From NCBI GenBank assembly GCA_965153455.1, contig OZ234501.1, forward strand, positions 10,292,001 through 10,356,000: a DNA stretch of 64,000 bases, in the 5' to 3' direction. The notes beneath the pieces are model-generated. The model had not been told where the DNA came from. It did no database searches and saw only the letters and a list, made by a program, of their open reading frames with translations. Shown here one piece after another: positions 22,301-41,587 of the stretch (its first letter is position 1; every line of letters begins with the position of its first letter). Position numbers and translations under genes: made by a program. This DNA comes from Sphagnum compactum. Taxonomy: Eukaryota; Bryophyta; Sphagnopsida; Sphagnales.

Positions 22301-25300
22301 TTAAGGGAAGCATTTCGATTCCCCCCCGCCCCCAAATTCTAATTTGGCGATCACCCACATTGAGCGATTAGCCAAATTTGGCTACAGATCAGTCAGGAAT
22401 GTAGAAAATGTTGATAATCTTGCTATATTTTGCCAACTTGCTTAAATCTATAGTCTAATTTAGACAACAAATAGCTAATTTATTCTTAGCTCTTATTAGA
22501 CAACTTATTAGACAATAATAAGTTGTTTAAATTAGACAGCTTATTTATTTATTAATAATAATTCCTTAATAATAATTTAAACAATAAATTAGGTACATCT
22601 TAGCTCTTTGTTATTTGCGATTACGTATTTGAATTATACATTCATTTGCAAATAACCATGCCACGTTGAATGGATGAAAAGTTGATGTTAGTCGCAATAT
22701 TTATGCAAATTGCGTTTTGATTGTGCATCATGTCTTGTCGTTTGCAACTGAAATGATATGCGATTAAACAATATAGCAAGTTGCACGTGTCATTTATGAC
22801 AAAATCAATCCTACATCTTTTAGTCGTTAGTTTGTAAATTTCTTGTAGCGGATTTTGTAAATCATAATTGTAAGAGAAACTTTTAATGGAAATAAAATTC
22901 ACTTGCAAGATGTTTTCAATTAAAGAATTGCTAAGGAACAAGCCATATGAGTATTGATCTACATGATCTATTTTATATTTTGATTCCTTATATTATTTGA
23001 ATTCACGTGATGAATGATGGGATTCTTTTTGAGTCTTGTTCATTGAACCTTGTAATAATAGGAAGCCAAAATGAAGATGTTGAGTGTCTTCATATAATTG
23101 TGTGTATTAATGTTTCTATATTTGTTGAGGAAGTGAAAGAAATTATGTCTTCAATGTTTAATGTTGAATTTTGAGAAAGTCATGCTATTTTCAAAATCAT
23201 TTTTAATTTATCGATAAACATGAACACTTCACAAAAGGGTAAAAAGTTATTGAGGAAACACCAACTACTACAATCAATGAATCATTTGCAAATTATAGTA
23301 CCAAATTGGGTTATTAAATTTCATAATTGCTAAAATTTTGACCTTGTTAATAAATAACATTGTTCTCACACAAACTAATAGAACTTTCTATACTCACATA
23401 AATGCCTCATGAGTTTGACAAAGAAAATTACAATACCTTCACAAACCAACAACCACGATTCTCATGATCCATTAAACACCAATTTTTGTTCAAAGTTCCC
23501 ATCATCAAGGGTGTTCTCTCATGAAACATAGAACAACAACAAACAAACAAACAAACATAGAAACACACACACAATTTGAGATGCCAATTAACCAATCTAT
23601 AGATCCTTTTGGTTCTTCATCATTCCATGGTCATCAACCCTTAAAATTGCATCTGTAACTAAACTCTTAGTTACATAGGCACATGGCACAATGGATACTT
23701 CATCACCTTTTGCAAGTAGAGAACCCATTCAACAAAACGAATCTCCTAAGTTTTTAATCTTGAACAAAAAAATCACACAACTTATTTGTTAACACATCTT
23801 TAACTTGTCAAAGTGTTTCGTTTCACCACCATTACATTCCTTTTTTCTTCTTGTCTTGCCTAGCTTCTTGCTCATAGTTCATTAAAACATTTGTGCAAAC
23901 CAAGCCACACCACAAAACATGCATGCAAAACAAACACAACAACATGCAATAACCGTTTGAAATAAAAACAAAAGTTAGACATAACCCGCAAACAATAAAC
24001 AATGTAAAAAATTAACAACAATCACATCATCTTCAACCACCTAGAAACTTGTTGCTTTTTGTTTTGGACAATTTGACAACATTGTACTATCCTCCATTAG
24101 GGTTTCATCCCATATTTTCTCATCATAGATCATTTTCCTTGTCAGAAATTTAGATGGACTTGTTGAGAATCATAAAACATTGCAACTTTTTTTTCTGCGT
24201 ATATTTTCGTCCCTCATTTGCCTTAAGAAATCCAATTTCATGGACAGTCCAAAAAACTTCCAACACATGGAAATTATTTTTTAGATTGTCACAGAAACTT
24301 CAACCCGTTCCTACTAGTGTTAGGGTGTTCTCATTTTTTTGTGAGAACCAAACGATTCCAGTTCTCTCATGATGTTATGAAAAGTTGATCGGTTTTTTAA
24401 TATATAAATTTTTTTAGGCCGGTGAGAATTGGTCAAATTATCAAATTTTTTTTTCAAACTCACCCAATTCTCAAATAGGGCAGTTCTCATATTACAACAA
24501 CAACTAGTTTTTCCATCCAATTTTCACAACCTGATTATTAAAATTTTCATTAAATAAAATCAGTTTTAGTAATTAAATAATTAATAATTTAATTACTTCA
24601 TCAAAGGGAAAAAACAACACCATGTGAGAAGAGTAATAACAAAAAAGAAGAAGAATAAGAGCAATGGGAAAAGAATAATAGTAATAAAGAGAAGAGTAAT
24701 AGCAATAAAGAGAAAAAAAAAATAATGGAAGAAAGTAATATAAGTATGAGGAAAAAAATAATAGCAAGAAGAGAAGAGTAACAACCTTGAGTGAAAAGAA
24801 GAATGAGAGGAGCCAATAGCAGCACCCCCATGTGAGATCACTCCTTGACCTGCATCTCACCTACTGAACTTTTCCTCACTTATCTCTAACTTACCTCATT
24901 CTTACTTGAACTTCCGAAATTCGAAAGGCCCAAATACAACATGCACTTGGCACCTTCCCAATTTTGAAAGTTCCACTTTTCTCATCAATTCAAAAACAAG
25001 AAGAAATGACGAGTCTTTATGTAAGGGAAGGTCTTGCTATGTAAGCCTTCTAAATTTTCGACGTCACTTGGCCTACTGGCCTCAGGGATCTCAAATCCAA
25101 AAAAGCTCACATAGTGATGAGACCTTCTCCTATACCTAACTTGACAATCAAACACAAATTCTATGTGAATGTGTGAAACTCAATGATTTGAGGTTGTTGT
25201 CAAACATTCTTATTTTAAAATGTGGATATGTGACCAACATTCCACACATTCTTCTCCCATCCATTCTTCCCATCCCAAAGTAGTGCAAGGGCATGCTTTC

Positions 25301-28300
25301 CTATGTTCCAATGTAATTTAAAATATCGCTATTGATTCCATGTTATTTTCCCAATGTTCTCTCTATTTCTATTTTAGATAGATACTTTACATATGAAATG
25401 ACACATGTTACATGTTAACATGTGCCATTTTATATCCCAATAGGTGGTAGGGGAAAGGTTGTAAGTGGAAAGGCCTCAAACAAGCCAAACACAATTTATT
25501 GGCCTTGCCTACCAAAGTAAGGATATTGTGTTTAGATTCATTATAGAGTAATTTAGCTTAATGGATTTTGGCCCCTACTAGGTAATAATAATAGGTCTAT
25601 TTTTCTATGAGGATTTTTGAAAGATGATATTTTGGCTTGCGTCCAAACTTGAGATTAGTTATAGAGTTATAATATCTGGAAGGATTTTGGTTTCTTTTAG
25701 AGGATTTTTTTGAAGATTATATTTTTGCATGGTGAAATATTTGAGTTTCCATAATTCTTCTTCTTTTGCCTTAAGATACTCTTTAATGTAAATGGCAAGG
25801 CCACAATGTGACACACCCTTTGTTTGCATTATATGTAAACCTATCCAAGAGATGTGTGTTGTCACATTTCATTCACATCTATTTGAAATGAGCTCCAAAG
25901 ATCGGGCCAAGTTTTCTTATGATCCCGAAACAACACTCAACTAGACAATAACAGATTTGCGAATCATATTATTCAATTCATTTGCTCACTTTGTTGTAGT
26001 TTTGCTTCACCAGAACTTGATGCAGCAAAATCTTTGCAGAAGTAAAGACTTGTTGTTGAATGTAGGTGCATTAACAGAGTTTTCAGTAAAGTTAAGGAAA
26101 ACACAGCACCAGTGACTAGAACCCTGAGTTTGGTCCAAAACCGGGTGAGATTGAAAAAAAACCTGCAAAAAAGTACATTAGCATTCAAAGGGGGAGAGGA
26201 CGTGCACCATTTCATGGGTGGTAAACTGAGTTTCAGCCTGTTTTGACCCTCTCTTTTCTGAACGCCTCCACTGCTCCTACATCTATTTTCACTGGTCCTA
26301 CTTGTACAACCACTATAATTACTCTCGAAACTTGTGCATTAAATGCTGAGTTTCAGCATTTCATACATGGATTTAATAAAATTTCCGTACTTTGCGGACC
26401 TCACTCAAAGAGGGGAGAGGGGGTGACTTCAAGGAGGCCCAAAGACAGGGTGGGTGACTTCAAGGAAAACTCTATTAATAAGAAAAACCGAGCCTAGTTA
26501 CTAAGGTACAACCAGGGTGAACCAGCAACCACACTTCCTCCTTGAGTGAGTGAGGACTCTTAGTGGCCATATTAAATGCAAGAATTGTTGAATTGAACTT
26601 AGAGAGGCTGATTTAGTCTAAGCATGGGATACTTGAGAAGCAATTTAGATGAATTTTGGGGTTTTCTCCATTGTACTAGTGTGGGTGCTACTTGCTTCAC
26701 CCAAGGCCTTGCACCATGACCATGTTGAGACATAAAATTGTTGGTAGATATGAAATGGATTGTGGATTAGCTTTGAATTCTTCACTATTATAAGATTTGC
26801 TGGTGATTTGCATTTGCACTGATGATGCTGAGGATAATGGGCAGTTTGTTTTGGTCCCCTATTTTGTGATGTTTGCCAAATTGGCCATCATTCAGGAATT
26901 TTATTAGCCAAATTAGGCTATTTACCAGATATGAAACACAAAAAAAAAGGGATCCTTTAATATTCTTGGCAACCTTATTAAAACCAGTGTTTTCTTCCCC
27001 AAATTTTCTGATGTAGCCAAAGGTGGGAATCATCTGTAAGCCAGTTTAGCCCAATTTGGCTACTAAAAGAGAATGAAAGGAAAATTCTTAAACATCCTTA
27101 GTATATATTTTTCACTACCTACTTGAACCATATATAGGTTGTGGTTTATTTTTTAAAATTTAAAATTCAAAATAATATATATTTTCAAAAATCATTAATG
27201 GTGCAATAATGTTTTTTTTTAAAAATTCACAATAGTGTGAATGTTTGCACAGGAAAAAAAGCTGATTGGACCATTTATATATTTTTCAGGTAAAAATTTG
27301 GCAAAATTCGCCGGAATCTATCCAAGAGATGTGTTGTCACATTTCATTCACATCTATGGCCAATGCAAATTTATGATGAATAACTTCATCCATGAACAAT
27401 GATTCATCCATTTGACATATGTTGTTGTTGTTCAAACATATCTTTTCATTCATCCTTATTCTAAATTCTGTTTTGTTTAGTCACCCTTTGTTCTTCCTTT
27501 TTTCTTTCCAGCCCCTTCCTACCCCTCCTTTCATTCCCTCTAATTTTCTTTACCTTCCCACTCTTCCCCTTAACCTTGGGAAGCCTCCTTTCTTTCCCAT
27601 TTTTTCTTTTTCCCATCTCAGAGTGAGGCTTGGCCCCAGAGTACGTATTGGAACCTCTTGACTTAGAAAGATTCTAGAGATAAGAGATTACTAAAGTAAT
27701 GCATTTTAATGAAAAAATGTAAGAATTTCTCTGGAGTCACAATTATTCATTAGAAATTAGAACCTCTTTTCCATTTGATTTATTTATTTATTTATTTATT
27801 TTATTTTGGCAAAATTTCACCATTTGGACCCCCCCCCCCCCCCCCAAAAGTCACCTTCTAAGACTTCAAAAGGATTTTTGAGGAAAATTTCCACTAAATT
27901 TGCCAGGTAAAAAAGGATTTTTCTTTTGAATTTTGCCAAATTTAGATAATAGGTCCTAGCTTGTCACCTGTCCATAGTAGGCTTACAAACTTTTTCTTTC
28001 CTACTTGCTTCTCGGATCTATAGCCAAATTTGACTAAGTCCTCTTTTGGATGATGCCAATCCACCTACTTCACACCCTAAAAAATAAAATTAAAATAAAA
28101 TTATTTAAAAATTGTTTATTAAATCAATTAAAAAAAAAAAAACCCACCTCATCCTAGGCCCTCACCTTACAAGCATTACAAGCGAGAACCTAAACATATG
28201 TAGGTCATTAGGCTTCATTAAGGTGTACGATAAAGCCCCTAAGGTGAGGCCGTTCCCAAAACGATAAGGGGCCTTGGTATAGGGGAAGGGTCTAGGTAGA

Positions 28301-28630
28301 TGATAATCTTGGGACGATAAGGCCTTGAACCAGTTGAGAAGTCCACAACGGGGGATTTTTAGTGTTTAGTCCCACCCGTCTAAGGGTCAGACAGGAGCTT
28401 TACAGAAATTTAGGGTCCCTTATTTCTAGGGTAAAGCACCCCGTCTTAGGGCTTTACCCTACACTTATTTAGTGCCGAGCCTACTAGTTTTCCTACTATA
28501 GGGTATAAAGTAGCCCTCCAAATAGGTAGGTACATTTAAAAAGAAATTCCTCTAAATTTATTTTTTCTTCAAAGTGATTTTCAGAAAATTAAAAAATAAT
28601 AAAAATTTAGGAAACTTGGATATGAGCGGA
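22301..28630. other. AT-rich intergenic block with dispersed repeats
   Basis: No gene is supported in this 6.3-kb stretch. It holds copies of the palindrome TAGCCAAATTTGGCTA (22369, 26905 variant, and 28020), a purine-rich GAAGAATAA low-complexity run (24630-24790), a TTTA microsatellite followed by 17 C residues (27778-27845) and poly-A runs (28128-28142). A 42-base segment at 25841-25882 recurs at 27318-27357. The remainder shows no recognisable coding remnant. Confidence 0.6.
27778..27845. repeat. TTTA microsatellite next to a 17-base C run
   Basis: Six TTTA-like units end at about 27803, and an uninterrupted run of C occupies about 27829-27845. Confidence 0.85.
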
Positions 28631-29072
28631 CTTAGGGTTTTTTTGTTGCAGCAGAGGGGGGAGGAGGATTTTGGACGGTGCTGATGAGCGTTAACCCTAA
28701 AATGTGCGATCTCGATCCTCTCTCCCCTCTCTCGTGTTTGCCTCTGGTACTGGTGCTCTCTCGCTCTTGTGTTTCCTGCCTTGTGTTTTTGCTCTTCTTT
28801 CTTCTTCTTCTTCTTCTTCTGTCGCGCTTGTTGTGAGTGCGATTTTGCCTCTGTTTCCTTTTATCTGCTTGTCGACAACGCTGAGACTATTTTTCATTGT
28901 TCGGTTTTTTTCTCTGTTTTCCGGACTCTGTTTTTTTTTTTTTTTTCCTGGGAGATTTTGGTTTTGTGGTTTTCGTCTTCCCCAGTGGTGGTTGTTTTTG
29001 TTGTCCTTGTTGCAGCATTGAGAGAGAAGTGCGAATGTGCGGGAGAGGGAGGGAAAAGAACGGGCCACATGA
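28631..29072 (+). promoter_or_regulatory. 5' region of the CK2 alpha gene
   Basis: The stretch before the ATG at 29073 contains CTTAGGGTTTTT at 28631 and TTAACCCTAAAA at 28691 (opposed telo-box-like motifs), a CTT microsatellite at 28793-28819 and a T run at 28930-28946. Such pyrimidine-rich DNA is usual in plant leaders. An upstream ATG at 29069 opens only a seven-codon frame overlapping the main start. Confidence 0.45.
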
Positions 29073-35074
<6,002 letters not shown>

Positions 35075-36485
35075 AACCACTGTTTAATCTGCAAGTGCAT
35101 CCTGTCCTAAACTCAAATCATTTCATCTAGTAATTCTAGGATTTTTCTACTTTGTATTCTCCTGGAGATGGTGTGAAGCCCTCCAGGAAGCTGGACCCAT
35201 CAACAAGACAGTGGGCAGGAACAAATTTGTGGCTGTAAAGAAGTCGAGTGTGCTGCTATGAGGAACCTTCTGGTGCTTGAGGTAGTTACTCAGTGTGGCC
35301 CTTCTGCTGCCTTGTCCATCAAGGCAGGAGACTTCACTAAATAAACAGCCAGTATCAAGGTCTCTGCTAAAATTTCCAGTGGATAATACTATGTGAGCTG
35401 CATAGTCATCAGTCACGACAAGTTTTCTGTGACTTATATCATTGGCAAATTCCTGCCATAGGATGAACAGATGTCTCCCCACTGAAAATTGTGCAAAATT
35501 CTGATCAGTGTTGAGGACAAACATTCACATTTACCATAGGTTTTCTCTTTGAGATTTATGAAGGGTTTTTCTCTTTGTGGAGTGGTTCTTGATATTTGGG
35601 TGGAGTATGGTCAACATGAATTTACATGTTTGAAGTCTCAATTGACACATTGCAAGTATTTTTGGTGAAATTTCCCAAAATTGTTCACAAAGTATGTTAG
35701 AAGTCCTTGCAGGAGAAGAGTGGAAAGAAGGCAACTTGCTCTTGTTTGCTCTGGTTTAAGAAGACCTCTTCCCCTCAGATTCTCAATGTATGCTCCCTTT
35801 CATATGAAGTTGCACTTAGTTTGACATTGTATGAAGCTTGTGTCTTGCTGTTCATATGGGTTACCAACTCCAAGCAACACCAAAGCAAGCAAACCTTTGA
35901 TAACTAATGATTACATTCATCAAGTTGTACAAACATGAAGCTCCCCTGCACACAAGAATTTTGTTGGTGCATGTAGGAAAGCAAAGAAATGGCACCTTAC
36001 AAACGTGCTGTACATCATACACAAATCTTTTGTTCAAAAGAGAAATGGCAGCTTACAAATGTGGTGTACATCATGAGGATACAAGAACATTTGTTCAAAG
36101 GAGCACCCATTGGATTTCAGTTTAAGGTTTAGATTAGGATTTGCAGGCAATTAATAATTAATTAACTAAGATGTCATTCTATCATTTTTAGTGTTTATTG
36201 AATGCAAAACTGTCACCTTAATCAAAAGAACCAGACTTTTCTTCACCCTAATTTTTCTTCATCCTTTGTAATGCCAGTACATATGTGGTACTTCTTCACA
36301 GAGGAGGAAAAACAATAGAGGTAGGCTAGGTCATGGAGAATGGCAGTTGAGTTGAAGAGTATCTTCATGGAGAATGAGATTTTGCTGTTGGTAGAGAAGT
36401 TGGGTGGTTTCCATTAGGGTTGCTTTGTGTTGTGTTATGTTGTGTGGGTTGATGAATCTGTAGTAGATGTGAAGCTTGAGCAGAG
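35075..36485. other. Intergenic region between CK2 alpha and COX16
   Basis: It contains the 3' flank of the kinase gene and the 5' flank of COX16. A 125-codon minus-strand frame (35147-35524) has no recognisable feature and sits where the kinase 3' untranslated region should be, so I do not call it. A near-duplicate of about 33 bases occurs at 35983 and 36044 (AAATGGCA(C/G)CTTACAAA). Confidence 0.55.
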
Positions 36486-37391
36486 ATGACAAGCAGCGGC
36501 AATAGAAGCCTCAGCAGCAATTTTAAGAGGCTGGGACGGACCAACCCTTTCCTCAAGTATGGAGTTCCCCTCATCTCTCTCACTATTTTCGGCTCCTTGG
36601 GCTTGGCTCATTTGCAGCAAGGCTGGTATGCAATCTCTTCTCTCACTCTCCTTCGCTCCTTCTCTCAGATCCTGATGCTCCATATGAGGTCCATTGCTGG
36701 GTTTTTTGGGGGGTGCTCTGAAAGGAAATCCTTGCTCTTCGTGACCTGAAAGAGTTTTAGGGTTGTATGTATGTATGTGTGTATGTACGTATGTTGCAGC
36801 CATGTGATCTTCTTCTTCTTCTTCTTCTTCTTCTAGAGGTTTCAGGGATTGGAAGAACTCAAGCATATTGAAGGGAAAGCTCGACAAATGTATGGACTAG
36901 TGTTTTTGCTTCACTGTTCTTTTAGTCCTTCTTCAACAAAACCCTTGCAGGATTTAGGGTTTAGGGTTTCTCAACAAATTTGCAGGAAGGACGTGATGTC
37001 AGCTCGAGATGATCGAGAATGGCGAGCTATTGCTGTGAGTCGATCACTTACACGAGAAGGCCCTGTAGCTGGTGCTGAGAAGAAAAAGTTGAATCTGGAG
37101 GAGGAGCTTCAGGTGTAGATGCCAGTTCTTGTGTTTTGTTACCTCTCTCTCTCAAGCAAAATTCAATGTGCAATTCAGATTGTTACCTCCATTTGTCATC
37201 ATCCATAGTTGCCGATGAGGAACCATGTGCTGCAATTGTTTATACAAGCATTTCACTTGGAGCAACAATACTTGTATTCTGGACACTTTCATCATTTGTG
37301 CTAAAAAGAGTGTGCAAAACTTCTGCAGAAAGTGGAGGTCAAGCCGTTTGACTACAAGCCAATTCCCAGGCCCAAACACTCTGAGAACTGA
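36486..37391 (+). CDS. COX16: Cytochrome c oxidase assembly protein COX16
   Basis: Three exons, 36486-36625, 36986-37112 and 37329-37391, give 109 residues, the usual plant length. The N-terminal part [20 protein letters not shown] runs into a single membrane helix (about 25-42), then [20 protein letters not shown] is split by intron 1 inside the Trp codon. [12 protein letters not shown] and [16 protein letters not shown] complete the family pattern. COX16 is an inner-mitochondrial-membrane protein needed to assemble complex IV, linked to COX2 maturation in other eukaryotes. Intron 1 contains a GTAT microsatellite (36764-36792), a TTC run (36810-36834) and two telomere-type units (36952-36968). 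Identity is firm despite the short length. Confidence 0.92.
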
Positions 37392-40300
37392 TATTGTAAA
37401 GTTTATCATGACAACAGCAGGCAGTGATAAACCAGGAGCAAAGCTGAACAGCAACCACTCAATGCTCTTCTTGTGCTTACACTCTTCAAACTTTTGTCCC
37501 AAGGCAATTGGAGAGTTGAGCAGAGTGTATGGAACAGTCTTCTGGAGTCTATTTTTGGTGAATGCTTATGTAGCTTTAGAGAGGGACCAATTTGTGTCTG
37601 CAAAAGCAGCTTGTGGCTGGGGATGCAGGTTGGTGTCCAAACAACAGAATTCACTACAAGAGCATTCTGAGTGTTGCATCAATTTCACTTGAGGTTAGGT
37701 TTTTTCTATAAGGAATATATAGAAAACCAAGTTTTACCATGTGGAAAACAGAATTCCAAAAGCAAGATTGCTCAGGGGCGCAAGTGAACAAATCATGAAC
37801 ATGAAGGACTACTAATGAAACCGATATGAGATGGCTACGAGAATGAAGGATGGATCAGGAATGGCAAGTAGGTGGTGAGCCCACAATGGCCTAAGAGCTA
37901 TTGCTAGGAGCAATTGCTCATTGCAGTAGAGACTGTCAAACATCTTGTAGCTTATTGTATCTAGTCTCTTTTCTTACCCAATCTGTCCAGACACAACCTG
38001 TTGGCATGACTTTTGTTTGAAGCAACAATGGGTGTATCAATCCATTCTGGTCCCATGGAAAGAAACAAAAGCTGAAAATGTGTTTCACAGGTCTCTTAGC
38101 CTTTTGATTGTCTGTACTCACAGAACAAGAGAAAGTTGTATTGGACTGTCTTGCCACTTTGGACAACAGAAAATTGAGTTCTTGTGCTGATATATTTGTG
38201 AAGAAATAAAGAGAATTTGGAGGGTTTGGCTTGACTTGAAGGTTGGGTCATCCAGAGTCAAATGAAATATGTCTTCTGAGAAATGATATGTCAAATGCAA
38301 TACATGCATTTGTTCGACAAGACCTTTCTCTGCTTTCAGGTTTGTTGCTGCTATGTGGAGCTTCCAAAACCTGATGTTTTCCAAGAGCAAGAGCAAACAC
38401 ATCAGTGGGTCTGTCAGGCTTGCTTGGAATCAGGTGTGAAGCTCCACATTTATCTTAGCTCTTGGATCTGGTGTGTTTGGACAGTGGCATGCTTGATTGT
38501 AGTATCAGATTTTTGTTCAGGCATAATAGGTAGCAGGAAGTGATCTGGTTTTGATGCTTTGTTGCTCATACAGGTTTGAATGAATTTGATCATATGTTAA
38601 CCTCATATATTTGCTCTGAAGTTATTACAGGATTATATGATTAACTGGATATTTAAAAGTTTATACTGTGCAAGGATCTTGGAATTCAACATTGATATCA
38701 ATAGGAAGCTCAGGCTTGGACTGGTATGGAAAGAAGAGGTGAATGATCATGAAGACCAACAAATTTGCAACAATGAAGCTCTGCTGAAAACACAATTGCC
38801 GGAAGACACAATTCCTTAAGGTATAGGTACTCCATAGATGCTTTCAAAGGAGCAACCAAGGTAGACCTGCATTTGGTTGATTATGTTTTTTGGGCTGGGA
38901 TCACCACTGACTTCAAGTTTGGTTTTCATGTGAGCTACACTTTGAATAGAAGGCCTCACCTTATGCAGATCAGTGCTTTATGGATGGTAATGTCCTGGGA
39001 GCAAGGTGTTCCTAAAATAAGCACCCCTTGGCTCCTCTGCCTCAGGCATGTGCTTATTTCATGAACGCCCCACTCCAAGGGAGTTACCATAGACCTTACA
39101 CACAACCATGCAAGATAATGAAGTCCAAGGTCAGTTTACACCTAACTTTGACCACATTTTCATTACAACTTCTTGCATGAACCAACTAAAAAAAACAGCC
39201 TCCATGAAGACTTTATTGATGGGAAAATCTGGTAACTATGCTATGTATATAAAAGCATATGCATAAGATCTGAGCTCCATCAGTCCCATAATGGCTTATG
39301 ATTGTTATTTTATGGAGCCTTTAGAGGTTTTAAAGAATAACAATCATTATACTTACTTCTATATGATGTGAAACTCTCAGGGCTGAATGCACCCACACAG
39401 ACAAAAATTCTCAATGATCCGTAATGGCCCACGCTCCATTCAATCTCGTTTGCAAAAGACAATGATTTGAGAACAGAGAAAAAAACTACCCAAATACATG
39501 TCTCTGATCAATCCTGCTGTCCCAGCCAGGGTGGGCTAAGTGGGGCTAGGTGTGTGTCGGGCTTCATTGGAATGCTGAAACCAGTTGCATTCAACCAACC
39601 CATTTTCTGCACTTGATGTAACCCACAATTTTAAAACTTGTTTTGCATGCAGACAAGGGTTGTAATATTAGTGTAGAAAATATACACCAACAAACAGGGT
39701 CTGTGGAATAGGCTTGTGTGTGGCGAGGCTCTCATTTTAACAAGATTTACATGGCCAATCAGATTGTTGCAATGGGAGCCTTGACTTCTTTTGAGGAGTT
39801 AAAATTACAGTTAAACTGGTAATATCCCCATAGGCTTCTTGCTTAGGTGCAAAGAAAAAGTTTGTGACCAATTGCACCTTGAATTGTTTATAAAAGTTGC
39901 CTCAATAAACTACTACTTAGAGCATCTCCAGTGGTGCTCAGTTGTTGTGATCCTGCACAACAAAATTGGATGAAGAAAAGTCCAAACATGCCAGTTTGGC
40001 TCAGGAAAATGGTTTTGGCTCAGCATAATTGCACAATTTGTGGTGGTGGGTAAAAGGCCCAGCAAGCAGTTGACAAGAAGAAGAGTGTAATAAATGTGAT
40101 CTGACTGGTGCTCAATGTTTCTGATTGGCCTATCGTAATGATTGGTCCAGGTGGTTTGCAGTTAGGAGTCCCCCAACCTAATATGCACTAAATGCTTGGA
40201 TTCAGCATTTGAAACCTGGCTTCAGAATAATTCACTCACTTCACAAATAATTAGCATGTAAAGGTGAAAAAGGGGCCCAAAGGCAAGGTTATTTTAACAA

Positions 40301-41270
40301 TAACTTTAATATCTGAAGAAATCTTCAACTTTTGCTAGATATGGATCTATTAGAATAATTTCTTGACATTATCTTTTGAAAATAAAAATACATACATGCA
40401 ATGTTAATGACTAGAAAATATGGACTAAGATTTTCTTCATGGCTCTTCAACAAATGAACACCTAGACTATGGATGGCAACCAATGGACTCCAGCTGGTTA
40501 CTAGACATAACCTACTACTGTGGAGACATTAGAGAGCAAGCAATGTGGTAAAAACCCTCGTGTGTCGATGGATGAAAAGTTTCATAACTAGCTTTGTAGA
40601 TGGACAAAAAATACATGTAACCCTCCTCTCAATGAATGAAACCTTATAACCTAGGTCTGTCTGGATGATGTACACAAGACCAAAAAAAAAAGAAGAGGAA
40701 GAGGTTATGCATCCGGAGTGACAAAAGGAGGACCCATCAAAAGCTTGAGAACCTTCAGATTGGATTTTACACACACTTGCCGTTTCTGTGGGGGAAAAAA
40801 AAAAATATTTTTAAAAAAACAAAATAGTAAAAAAAAAACCATAATATAATAATCAAGAAGAAACTTTTGCATTCAAAATTTCAAGGTCATGAAATCTTTG
40901 AAGGAACCTTTGTCCTTTGGGTTGGACTGATGAGAATTTTTTTTATCTTTTGTTTTGAAGGTGTAATTTTTTTTTGTTGCCGTGAGTTATGAAGACTAAA
41001 TCCCTTTTGAAGGATTTTGTCATATGAATAATTACAGATTATTATTATTATTATTATTTGGGACCATAATATCAAATTGAGAGTTAAAAGCCTAATTCAT
41101 CATAATGTGATGCTACAATAATAATGAATTGACTCTCAATTCATTGAGGACACTTGACAACAATAAGGCTTTCAATTTGGAGGCCCGTATGCAGCAGCAG
41201 CAGCCTGATGGCATTATCTGTTAAGCTTTTATATACACTACTGACATGGGAGAGTGGCAATGAGTTCTGG
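37392..41270. other. Gene-poor stretch after COX16
   Basis: No gene is supported. Frames at 38283-38543 and 38637-38819 on the plus strand are short, unrecognised and lack splice partners. From about 39920 to 40320 the DNA carries GAGCATCTCCAGTGG and an imperfect palindrome AAATGCTTGGATTCAGCATTT-like segment also seen near 26340, suggesting a dispersed non-coding element. An ATT microsatellite lies at 41038-41057. Confidence 0.5.
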
Positions 41271-41271
41271 T

Positions 41272-41420
41272 CACTACAACCAAAACATTTCACTTGATGC
41301 TTAAAACTTGATGTGAGTAAGGCACTCATCATCATTTCACTTCCTTATCACAGCTGTTGAGCCTTACTCACATCAAGTTTTAAGCATCGAGTGAGTGAAT
41401 TCTTGGTTGTAGTGAGACAA
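41272..41420. mobile_element. Foldback (hairpin) element with CACTACAACCAA ends
   Basis: CACTACAACCAA at 41273 begins an arm that reads to about 41327 (..AAAACTTGATGTGAGTAAGGC). The opposite arm starts GCCTTACTCACATCAAG at about 41363 and ends TTGGTTGTAGTG at about 41417. Arms of about 54 bases pair with few mismatches around a loop of about 35 bases. No clear target duplication is visible. It could be a MITE related to CACTA elements, or a small-RNA-type hairpin. Confidence 0.75.
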
Positions 41421-41587
41421 ACCTAGGAGCGTGTCATGATCTGCACAACTGCATGTGTGTAATTTCCTTTTGAGACTTTTTTCACAGGACTTTTGCAGAG
41501 TGTTGGGTATCTGTTATCATGATTTGTACTCAATTACAAGCACAACAACACCCTGAGAATGCAGGCCAAGAATGCAGCTACATACTA

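Noticed and set aside
24573-24860. Hydrophobic, Leu/Tyr/Phe-rich frames on the minus strand
   Set aside because: They are translations of a GAAGAATAA low-complexity tract and appear in all three frames.
35147-35524. Open frame of 125 codons on the minus strand
   Set aside because: It lies in the presumed 3' untranslated region of the kinase gene and shows no motif, helix or splice partner.
36435-36887. Open frame of 150 codons on the minus strand
   Set aside because: It is antisense to COX16 exon 1 and an intron and includes a glutamate run made by a TTC microsatellite.
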